This document shows, one piece after another, positions 25,442-35,038 of a stretch of 64,000 nucleotides of DNA; the first letter of the stretch is position 1, and every line of letters begins with the position of its first letter. The notes under the pieces are model-generated. The model made no database searches, was not told the origin of the DNA, and saw only the letters and a list, made by a program, of their open reading frames with translations. The DNA is from Pilaira anomala. Lineage: Eukaryota; Mucoromycota; Mucoromycetes; Mucorales; Mucoraceae. The position numbers and the translations under genes were made by a program. The DNA lies in the NCBI GenBank assembly GCA_025716855.1, contig JAIXMQ010000016.1:124001-188000 (forward strand), written 5' to 3'.

Positions 25442-26975
25442 TCAGTCGTTCCTAATCATGAACCTCGTACAGAAGTACGTGAAGGTGTAGAATGGGTTAG
25501 TTTTGTATACTCTCATCATCGCGTGTTACGTCGATACTCTATTCGTACAGATGTTGACCAAGTAGATATTAATCTATTAGATGATAAATTTAAAAGTGAA
25601 AACTGCGTAAGTACCAACATAAAAAAAAAATATTTAGTCCGGAGTTTAAACGTCAGATTTTTTGCTAACAAAAAAAAAATAATAATAGGTTTATCCTCGT
25701 GCTAATCTTCCTCGCGATCAATACAAAGGGAATCGATGGGCTTATGAAACAGAATGTAATACGTTGGGATGGAAACTCGCGTATTTGAATTCAGGAGAAA
25801 TAGCGGGTAAACGAGGCTTGATTCAACGCGCAGTAGATTCATACCGTAATCGTTATCCTAGTATGCGATCTCGTCGAGTGGCTCGTCAAGAAAAATTAAT
25901 GAAGGGTACACTTCGTAAACGTAAACATCGTGAATCGGAAGAAAATAATACAGAGCCAGAAGATATTATTCTGAAGAATATGAAAAAGGAAGATATACAT
26001 CATGAATTATCCAGTCTGTCATCTAACAGCAGCACACCTACTACTACATCTAGTGAATTACCAAAGACAGTTTCAATTGATGATGGATTAGGTGGAGCCA
26101 AGTATCGTATTCGTATTAATGTAGATTCGGTCTCACTTGATTCAATTGATATGGCGTTCCGTCGATCAAATTGTGTGTATCCACGTACAATGGATATCAA
26201 TACATGTTCACCATTTGCATCACAACGTCAATTGGAAGAAGCGAAATGTAATGAATTGGGCTGGAAATTAGCTTGGTTAAATCCAAAACAATTGGCAAAT
26301 CGTAAAAATTTACTTCAACGTGTACTTGATGTCTATCGATCTAAATTCTTACCTGATTTGAATCCACGCAAGAATTCACTTCGTATGCCTACCAGTAGCA
26401 TAACCACAACAACCACAACCACAACAACAGCAACCACAGCAACCACAACACACATTTCCATGGATACAGATGATCAAAGTAATTTAACTGTAGCAACATT
26501 AGCAGCGGTGAAGCCACAAGAAACTATTGAACATCATGATGATAATGAGTCACTTTATAGTGGTACAACGGATTCAATTGATTTTCATGACTGTTTCTCA
26601 CCTCCATCACCAATGAAAAGTTCATGCAGTCCAAATACGATGTTTGAATTAACGTTATCGGTGCCTACGTCATCCGATGAATTACTTTCGGGTACACCTC
26701 ATCCATTATTTGAATCCGGTCATGAATCGTGTCGTCGTAGTATTAGTAGTAGTAGTAGTAGTAGTAGTTCATCGGATCTTTCGTCTTCGTCGCCTTCGCA
26801 AGAGCATTTGGATGAAGATAGAGTTTTATTCAAGGATGCAACGATGTTTGGATTGTATCCCGAAACTATTCAACTTCCTTCCGCTGGAGTCGTTTTTGAA
26901 CATTGTGATTATATCAAGACTGAAGATGAGAATTTAATGATTGATCCTTTAATGAGTCAATTATTCCATATTTAA
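24853..26975 (+). CDS. Conserved fungal protein with two DUF8032-like domains
   Basis: There are three exons: 24853-25018, 25128-25606 and 25689-26975, joining in frame to 643 aa. The start was chosen because MSHPNLHLQL begins a normal helical N-terminus; the upstream ATG at 24820 only adds a poly-Phe/Lys stretch. A Thr/Ser/Ala low-complexity region is followed by a first domain at about residues 172-273, with EGVEWVSFVYSHHRVLRRYS, then NCVYPRA and a Trp-rich half after the second intron. A second copy follows at about 350-440 (NCVYPRTM, ELGWKLAWLNP). The pattern fits the fungal domain I know as DUF8032; that name is from memory and moderate in certainty. The tail is Ser-rich and acidic, and the middle carries basic RKRKHRE. 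A nuclear regulatory role is plausible but unproven. Confidence 0.85.
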
Positions 26976-28010
26976 ATACTTTTACCTTTTTTTCCATGTA
27001 CATATACCAAAACCTTTTTTTCTCTCTCTCTCTCTCTCTTTCTCACTCTCTCACTCTTTTTTGACTTACTTCTCTAAACAACAACAAAATTATTTAATAT
27101 TTATTGGCATACACCTTTACCCAACCTCTCAACTCCACCCCACTCTACATTTTGTAATAAAAAAAATAAACGTACCCACATTTTTCATATCATACATTGC
27201 ATAACTTTTGTTTAAACTACGACTATTTTTTTGTGTTTTTTTTTATATAAAGTAGTTCTTTTTTTCGCCTTTATTCGAAATGGTCAAGATGAGTTTTTTT
27301 TTAAAAAAATACATAAAATAAAAGAAAATAAACAAGCTTGGACTTTATTCCTTTTTTTTTTTTTTTTCTCAAGGGAAGGGGGTATGGGGCAATTCATACC
27401 TGAGATTTAAAAAAAAAAAAAAAGGTTCTCAGTACGTCACCCTTTTAAGTCAGGAACCAAAAAGAATCTTTTAAAGCGCATTAAAGAGTGTGTGGCTGCT
27501 AGGTATTTGAACTTAGCAACCAACTTAGAACGATTGATGATTTATTTCCCACATTTTTATAACTCTTACTAATGCAAAACTTGTTTTAACAAATCAAAAC
27601 TGCCTTCTAATTTTGAATCTCCCTTTTTTTATTTATTTGAACTCACAAAAAGGGTAAACAATTCTAGAGGAAAGAGCGTTTATTTTATTATTATTTTTTT
27701 TTTTTTTTTTTATCAGTAAAAGACATTTGTATAACCATGACACAGATTTTTGTTGATTTTATAAAACATCAAAAAAAATTGACAACATTCAAAAAAAAAA
27801 AGGTATTTATTTTAGTCATGCAAGATAAATTTCATTGGTTATCTAAATTCACATGCGTCTTTTCTCCACAAAAAATTCGGAACCTTAAAAAACTGTCAAT
27901 TCGTTACTCATCCGAATTGCAACCCTGTGTTTAATTTATAATTTTATTTTTTTTTTTCTTATTTTTTCTTTTTTCTTTTTTTACACTACTCGAAGAAAAA
28001 AAAAAAGAAA
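26976..28010. other. Intergenic between two tandem genes
   Basis: This contains the 3' UTR of the upstream gene, with a CT microsatellite at about 27019-27055, then AT-rich sequence and the T-rich leader of the next gene. A 65-codon frame at 27737-27934 has no support. Confidence 0.5.
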
Positions 28011-30020
28011 ATGAAATCTTACACAGTAGAAGAAGTAGCTAAACATAACACAGCTCAAGATATTTGGGTTATTATCAATGATAAAGTATTTGATTTGACT
28101 CACTTTATTAACGAACATCCTGGTGGAAAGAAGGTGTTGATGAAGAAAGCTGGAAAAGATGCATCAAAAGAATTCAAGACTTTTCATAATGATGCCATCA
28201 TGCAACGTGTAGGTCTTCCTATGCAAATTGGTGTCATCGGTACTGCTGCTACTGCTGCTACTGCTGCTGCTGTTGAACAAAAACCTGTTCAAAAGAAAGA
28301 ACCAAAGGCTGCATCACCTGTCAAATCGGTTGATATTCATCAACTCATTTCTTCTCCTGAACAAGCTAGATTTGGTGAGGGTATGCCTTATGGAGATCCC
28401 AACTGGTATCAAGATTGGAGCAGGTAAAATAATAATAAAAAAAAATAATAATGTATAAAATATATAGAACTGATGGGTGGGGGTTTTTTTTTTATTATTG
28501 TTCAGCCCTTATTATAAGGAATCTCATATCAAACTCCGTAAGGAAATCCGACACTTTGTTGATACAGAAGTGATGCCTTTCTGTCATGAATGGAGTGAAG
28601 CCAAATCCATTCCTCGCTCCATCCTTAAGCGAGCTGCCGAACTCGGACTCTTGAACTCTGTTTCAGGAGCAGCCAAGAACCCCAAGAATGCCTACCTCAT
28701 GAAATACCCTTTACCCTCTGGCATTCAACCTGAAGACTGGGATATCTTCCATGAATTTATTTGTGTCGATGAAGTCGCACGTTGTGGCTCGGGTGGATTC
28801 ATTTGGGCTCTCTCAGGTGGTTTAGGTATTGGATTACCTCCTGTGCTTAACTTTGCGTCCAAGGAATTAAGAGAAAAGGTCGTACCTGATTGTCTTGCAG
28901 GAGAAAAGATCATTGCGTTGGCTATTACTGAACCCTCTGCAGGTTCGGATGTGGCTAATTTGATGACGACTGCCAAGGATATGGGTGATCATTATATTTT
29001 GAATGGTGAGAAGAAGTGGATTACTCAAGGTGCTTATGCTGATTATTATACCGTTGCTTGTCGTACGGGTGGTACGGGTATGGGTGGTGTTTCTCTTTTG
29101 TTGGTTGAACGTACCATGCCTGGTGTTGTAAGTTAAAAAGATATATATATATTTATTATATTAACATTTTTTTTTGAAATAATAGAATGCTCGTTATATG
29201 GATGTTCAAGGTATGTGGGGTTCTGGAACCAGTTACATTACCTTTGAAGACGTAAGATATAAATTTCAAAATATATATATATATATATATATACAAAAAA
29301 GTAAAAATATTTAATTCTTAATGTAAATAGGTCAAAGTACCCAAGAGCCATATCATTGGTAAGGTCAACCAAGGCTTCAAGTACATTATGCATAACTTTA
29401 ACCATGAAAGAATTGGTATTATTATGCAAGCCAACCGACTTGCCCGTGTATGTATTGAGGAAGCATTAAAGTACTCGTTCAAGAGAAAGACGTTTGGACA
29501 GAGATTGATTCAACATGCAGTGATTCGAAACAAGTTTGGTCACATGATTCGTCAATGTGAGGCAACGCATGCTTGGTTAGAAAGTGTTTTATATCAATTG
29601 CATACACTTCCTGAAGATGTCACACCTACCCTTCTTGCAGGACCTGTTGCTTTATTAAAGGCTCAGGCTACTCAGACTTTTGAGTACTGTGCACGTGAAG
29701 CTGCTCAGATCTTTGGTGGGTTGGCATATACCCGTGGTGGTCAAGGTGAAAAGGTCGAGCGTTTGTACAGAGAAGTTAGAGGTAATTTTTTTTTTTTTAA
29801 TTATGATTCTTTATATGTAACTATACTGAATAATTTGTTTTTTTTTATCTTTTTTTTTTTAGCTTATGCTATTCCCGGTGGCTCTGAAGGTAAGTTTTTT
29901 ATTTATTTATTCGGAAATCAATTTTACTGATACAATTTATATTATGTAGAAATTATGTTGGATTTAGGTGTTCGTCAAGCCATGAAGCAAGTCATGGATG
30001 CTACTAAACCCAAGTTATAA
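28011..30020 (+). CDS. Cytochrome b5-acyl-CoA dehydrogenase fusion
   Basis: Six exons (28011-28423, 28506-29127, 29186-29251, 29331-29781, 29863-29889, 29950-30020) give 549 aa. Residues 1-75 are a cytochrome b5 domain: the HPGG motif at 36-39 supplies heme ligand His36, with His59 in KTFHND as the second. An Ala/Lys linker follows. The rest is an acyl-CoA dehydrogenase, with the ITEPSAGSD signature near 280 and the QIFGGLAYTRGGQGEKVERLYRE region near 493-517. It should oxidise an acyl-CoA with FAD and may pass electrons through the heme. The usual C-terminal catalytic Glu position reads Gly (AYAIPGGSEE). The Glu in NHERIG (about E393) sits where isovaleryl- and long-chain-type enzymes keep theirs. 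The end PKL is a weak PTS1-like tripeptide, so a peroxisomal location is possible. Fungi commonly carry this fusion; the substrate is unknown. Confidence 0.93.
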
Positions 30021-30559
30021 AAAAAAAGAAAACTTACTATAAAAACACTCACACTCAAAATAATATATCTATTACCCCCCATCTAATAAAATTACAACTT
30101 TGTTGAAAAGTAAAAAAATTAGTTTCGATAAGTTTCTATCAAGCAATGCAATGTATATGTACATGTATGTATCTATTTCTCGGTTTTGACTAATTTGTAT
30201 AAAATGCGAAAAAATACTTGGAATAAATGACGCATCTTGAAGAAGAGGGGGCTTTTAAATTTATAAATCAAGATGAAATAATTGTTTCATCATATAATAG
30301 TTCAAAGATATTTTTTTACAACTCTTTTTTCTATGACGAAATGCATTTAAAGAAGACTCTTTTTTATCCCTACTAACTTTACAAGGTAATGTTTCATTTA
30401 AATAAAAAAAACTCAAAAAAGAGAGATTACTGGAGCTATTTTTATCTTGGCATTTTTTGATTTATCAGATAATTTAAAGTTCAACAACGAGCTTCATTTT
30501 TATGCACTTATGTGCGTATGAACAATGATATATTATACATAAAAAAAATACATAACTTA
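30021..30559. other. Intergenic 3' region before the TA-flanked element
   Basis: AT-rich sequence containing the 3' UTR of the dehydrogenase gene. No further feature is seen. Confidence 0.5.
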
Positions 30560-30847
30560 CAGTGCTTCCACCCCCAATTTACCGATTTTTTGAAAACTCA
30601 TGGTTTAATATGCTTTATCATTATAACAAAAAGTCTTAAAAAAAAATATAAAAGTTCATATAACCAGCCACAAGCAAACATCTTATTGTATTTCAAATAA
30701 AATAAATGTATGTTAAAGTAATTTAATAATGGTGTGTGTCTTTTATTTTAAATAAAAAAAATAAACAGAAGTTAATAGCTTTATGTTTAATAAAAATAAA
30801 ACATTAGATATCTTCTTGACCAAAAAAAAAAAAGTTATTTGGGTCTA

Positions 30848-30975
30848 AAGTTGGCGTGAAGGGTATTCTCATGCCCAAGTTTGGCTTGAAGGGTATCTTA
30901 GTGCCTAAGTTTGGCGTGAAGGGTATTTTAATGCCAAAATCTGGGCGTGATGGCAAACTTTTTAATGCCAGAAAA
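30848..30975 (+). repeat. 30-bp minisatellite, 3.5 copies
   Basis: The unit resembles AAGTTTGGCGTGAAGGGTAT plus about 10 nt. Three copies are nearly regular and a fourth is diverged. It lies just inside the left end of the 2.4-kb element. Confidence 0.75.
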
Positions 30976-31036
30976 AAAAAGACAAATTGGCTTTTTAATG
31001 CTAAAATCGGTGGCCTTGCCTATTTGTAGTTGTACC

Positions 31037-31153
31037 CTAGATGTAATTTTTTTCAACAAATAGCATACCTCGTTCGTATGGAGTGACCGATTCTAGCGTA
31101 AAGTCAATATTTTCACTAATTGTAGGATCTGCTACTGCTGCTGCTGCTGCTGC

Positions 31154-31184
<31 letters not shown>

Positions 31185-32725
31185 GCTGCTGTTGCTATTG
31201 CTGTTGAGATACTAGTAGGGATAGAGGAGGGCCCGGGATTCATATCAGTATATTTCCTTTTCATTGTGTGGTTTTGTGATTGTAAATTCTTGATGGCTTT
31301 GGTACAGTGCATCTATTCTTAAATCGAAAATTTTTAGCCCTAGCTACTTTTTTTTAAAAAAATGTAAATTTACTACCAAAAAAAGTAATTTAATCATTTA
31401 TAATAAACATATATCTTTTAAATTAAATCTGTTAAAGATATGTATGAAAACAGAAATTTAATTTTGATAAAAAAAAATTTCAAAATAAGTTGATAAAATA
31501 TCGACGTAACAGCAGGGCCGACTAGAAAATGTCCAGCTATTTTGGCAACCAAAATTCATATCAGAGCAGTATCAGCCAATGATATTGCAGTATATGGTTA
31601 CACCAATTTTTAAAATGTTACAGGAAGAGGCTTCAGATATAGACATCAACAAAATTGGGATTGAAGAAGTTCTCCAAATTTTAAAATCACATGATTAACT
31701 TCTTTTGATTCAATAAAAAATTATTTACTCATATTATATGAGTTCAGACAGAAAATTTAAAAGTGTTTTATTGGTTTAAACTATAAAAAGCTGTGAGAGT
31801 TTCCTAAATAGTAACTTTTTTATATGAAAACTGAGTTTAAACCCAAAAACTGAGAATGTCCGTTTTTTAAAAAAATTCGATTTAAGAATAGATGCACTGT
31901 AACTGTTTTGGATGATGAATTTTGGTCAATAAGTTCCAATATTTTGGTATGTTCGTGATCTTGGGTATCCAGTACTTGTACCAAAATATCGGTAATATGC
32001 TGATCTCCAAGACGATTTTGATGCAAATGTGACGCCAAAGTGTACAGCTATTGAATAGTTGGATCATCTGGGTAAAGTGAACAATTTATTGTAAGTTCCC
32101 AGCTGCTCAAAAATAAAATAAGAGCAATGAATGGATTCAAAGGCATGGTATTATCAATGTATTCTAGGACGCGTCTTTTACATACAATCAGGCAATTACA
32201 AGCCCAACCTGTAGAAGGGAAGCCATAGCAAGCAGGGATATTGCTGGTCTTTACGTCTTTGGCAACAGAATCAGATAAGGTATCAGTACATATGATTAGA
32301 ACAATAGGGTCCAATTTATGTCTATTAAAACAATTGACTTTTTACTTCCAAGTACTAATGCAACTTTTTTTTTTAAAACGTATTGCTAGGTTTGATTTGT
32401 CTTTCAAGGCAGCAACAATGAATCTTGCTGTCGAGACTGAGCGTCAGGTTGAAAGTAAAAGCTTCAAGACTGTAATTTATGACTCTCTTTATAAACAAGC
32501 TGTTAACCGTATGTTGAATTTCTATGATTATTGGGGTAAGGTTCAATACTGATGACTTTGCTTCTAGGACAACATCTGAGCGAGTGCCATTGTCCCACTC
32601 AGGATTCCCTACAAGGTAATCATTTTGTGTATTTGACAGAGTGGTTGTAATAATGTTGATGATATTAGGATCGTGGATGATGGCTTTAGACACAGGACGC
32701 AACGAGTTGGGGAAGAACGAATAAA
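31037..32725 (-). pseudogene. PD-(D/E)XK nuclease-like gene, broken and split
   Basis: The minus-strand reading starts near an ATG at about 32725, with a one-base shift just after it. It continues as RPVSKAII...TRSDVVLEAK...TPIIIEIQHTV (32373-32702), where Asp and Glu-x-Gln fit the degenerate D...ExK core of transposon-associated nuclease-like proteins common in mucoralean genomes. The next segment (32048-32314) carries LDPIVLIICTDTLSD and SLYPDDPTIQ. After one stop it runs on to ...SSSKTV, where the 595-bp TA-flanked element enters. Beyond that insertion the same frame resumes with KAIKNLQSQNH and ends in RGMLFVEKNYI at 31037. Removing the inserted element and one TA restores the frame exactly. 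The family assignment is from motif shape, not a search. Confidence 0.6.
31305..31899. mobile_element. 595-bp TA-flanked element nested in the nuclease-like gene
   Basis: The ends read CAGTGCATCTATTCTTAAAT inward from both sides; the inverted repeat is 24 bp perfect and then AT-rich. TA is present at 31303-31304 and 31900-31901. The terminal sequence differs from the host element, so it is a separate family. A short frame near 31625-31698 ends in EEVLQILKSHD and may be the tail of a lost internal gene. Confidence 0.85.
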
Positions 32726-32734
32726 CTCATTTTA

Positions 32735-32830
32735 GGTGGGTGCTGGATAAAAGAGTAGTAAAAAAAGGAGGTAGTTAAACCACCAAAATACTTTACAGTT
32801 TTTTTTAAAGAAAAAACTTCAAATGTCAGG
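32735..32830 (+). repeat. Fragment of the Mutator-like MITE family
   Basis: This reads GGTGCTGGATAAAAGAGTAG and then A- and G-rich sequence through CCACCAAAATACTTTACAG. It matches the reverse complement of the right end of the 48.3-kb element (48780-48910) with a short deletion. It sits directly upstream of the broken nuclease-like gene. Confidence 0.65.
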
Positions 32831-32942
32831 TCAAAATAATTCCCATTTTGGGTCAATTTGACCCCTCACAAGTGGCCAAAATTATTCGCAAAGGTGAGCA
32901 GAGTTTTCAAAATATCGGTAAATTGGGGGTGGAAGCACTGTA

Positions 32943-33717
32943 CGACGATGTATACCCTAAATATAACTCGTTCTTCTGTTATCTGTTGAAAAATAAAAGC
33001 AAACAAATCGGGTAATAAAGAAGTAAAAGAAAATCGAATATTTTTGTTTATATACTCTTTAGTCTGCATATCCACAGTTATAATTTTTTTTTCTGTTCTG
33101 TTCAAAAACGTATATGATATAATCAATATACGCATTACATGTACAAGTCATTACATACAGTAGAATTTTGCTTGATGTCGAATTTTTCGATATAATACAC
33201 TATTATGCAGTAATAGCGCTAATATTTTAATGTTGACCAAGAAGTTTTTTTTTTTTTTTTTTTTTTGTACTGTTATGACAAGCATGTACCAATATTACTG
33301 CTATGTGGGTAGTTTACGAATTCAATCGAGTGGCAAAATAAAGACTAACATAACTAATAAGCATGAGTTCTTTTGTTATTTAAAGCTTATAATCATTTCC
33401 TAGTCTTCTATTGAATTTTTTTTAAAGTTTTTTTTGAGTGAAGTTTTATGCTTGTGAGCAAAAAAAAAAAAAGTTTTATTTGTGAAACATAATTTTCTAA
33501 TGTGTGTGTATGTTTGTTTGTGCATGATAGCGTCGAATAGCAAGAATCACAAAATAATAATAATAATAATGAATCCAAAGAAAGAGTTGGTTTAATATAT
33601 AGGATGTTACAAAGAGAGAAAAAAAAAATAAAGGTATGAGAGGAGGGGAGGATATTGATAGAAATATGACTTTAGAGTATATATGAAAAAAGATATAATA
33701 TTTTTTTAATAAAATGC
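32943..33717. other. Intergenic, 3' side of the bHLH gene
   Basis: AT-rich with a T run at about 33246-33266 and a short (AAT)n at about 33553. No gene is seen. Confidence 0.5.
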
Positions 33718-34738
33718 TTAAATAGAATTTCGTGTGGATATTGTTGAAAGGTTAGCAGCTTCATATTGAAGACTCTCGAGTCTTTCTTTATATTTAGATA
33801 ATTGATCATTTAACATGTGGATATAGACTACTGAGCCTTTAAGTATTGAGCCCTTATTTAGTTTTCCTTCACGCATATTATCTGGTAATAATTGACCCAA
33901 ACTTTTAATATTATCGTTAATATTGTTGCGTCTTCTTCTTTCAACTAGAATAAATATATACTTTTTTTTTTAGATTTCATCAAAAGATAAACTATATTAT
34001 ACATAAAACAACTTTTTTTTTTTTTCTTTTTACCAGCATTATGTGATTCTCTACGATATCTTTTTTTCTCTATTACTACATTTGGTCTATTTAATTAGAT
34101 TAGTACAAATAAAAAAGCTGAAACAACTGATCCCCCTCTCCCTTTTTTTTTTTGTTTATTTATTATTTGTACCTTTTTTTAGCTTCAGTCTTTAAAGGTT
34201 GTTTTCTATTTGGTGTCTTTTTATGAGCTGTTGAATCTACGGTATGATTAGAAGAAGATTCACTTAGGTTATCTTCTCGAGCATGCATATTTCTCGTGAT
34301 GATAGATTGATGATGACGATGAAGACTACTGTCAATAAATAGAGAAGAAGAAGAAGAAGGATCTTCTGTTTTTACTAGATTTGAATTCTCACGTTGTTGC
34401 TGTTGGTGATAGAAATCATTTGGAACTGATTTATCATTATAATACATTTCTGATGAAGGATAGTGGGGTTGTTGACGGTAATTTGAATCTTGATCTTCTG
34501 GCGGTGATAAGATATAATTTGATGATTTGTTATTACCGTGTTGTTTTCTATTACGATGATGATGATGAGCTTCCCATAAAAGATCAGTTTGATTTGTGGT
34601 AGTATTAGGATCAGAGAATGGATGGGCGTTTTGATGGTGTATGTATTGCTGCTGTAATTGATTTTGGCGTTGTTGATGTAAATGAATGTTATATAAATTT
34701 ATAGTAGATGCAGTTGGATATCCAGTTGAGGCATCCAT
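33718..34738 (-). CDS. bHLH transcription factor
   Basis: Three exons (34738-34173, 34086-34034, 33944-33718) join in frame to 281 aa. The first 190 residues are His/Gln/Ser-rich and disordered, typical of a fungal regulator. Then comes a basic region, with [20 protein letters not shown] read across the two short introns, followed by helix-loop-helix and a heptad-like extension ([16 protein letters not shown]). His204, Glu208 and Arg212 are the contact set of class B bHLH proteins that bind CACGTG-type E-boxes. The overall order resembles the MITF/TFE and Cbf1-like group, but the target genes cannot be told. The 53-nt middle exon was placed because it alone keeps the frame and restores the conserved basic region. 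Confidence 0.88.
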
Positions 34739-35038
34739 ATTATTAATTTGGTATTGAATGTTTTTTTTTTATTAATGAAAGTAGAAGAAACCAAAAAAAA
34801 AAAAGAAAGAGACAGGATTATTAATAAACAAAATAAGAAGAAAAAAAATACGAAACAAGAGAAGCAGTCAGGATTGTAATTTCCAGGAGTTACTATTGTA
34901 AAGCTACGAAACGTTTATAAAAAAAAAAAAAAGTAACCAAATTTAGGATTATCCATTGTTTTATTATTTGTATTTTGTTGAAACAAGTTTTGATAAGATA
35001 TTATACAGGTTAAAACTCTCAAGTTTTACTTTTTACTT

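Larger units (their letters stand above)
30560..32940 (-). mobile_element. 2.4-kb TA-flanked inverted-repeat element
   Basis: The element starts CAGTGCTTCCACCCCCAATT at 30560 and ends with the reverse complement at 32940. The inverted repeats are 40 bp with one mismatch. TA lies immediately outside both ends (30558-30559 and 32941-32942). CAGTG termini and a TA target duplication are the mark of Tc1/mariner-type elements. The body does not hold a DDE transposase. It carries a broken PD-(D/E)XK-like gene on the minus strand, a 30-bp minisatellite, a second TA-flanked element and a piece of the Mutator-like MITE family. It is therefore probably non-autonomous or a chimera. Confidence 0.85.

Noticed and set aside
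26677..26937. 86-aa frame inside the DUF8032-like gene
   Set aside because: It is a shifted frame through the Ser trinucleotide repeat of a well-supported exon.
31083..31322. 79-aa Val/Ala-rich frame on the plus strand
   Set aside because: It is the opposite strand of the trinucleotide repeat coding Thr/Ala in the nuclease-like gene.
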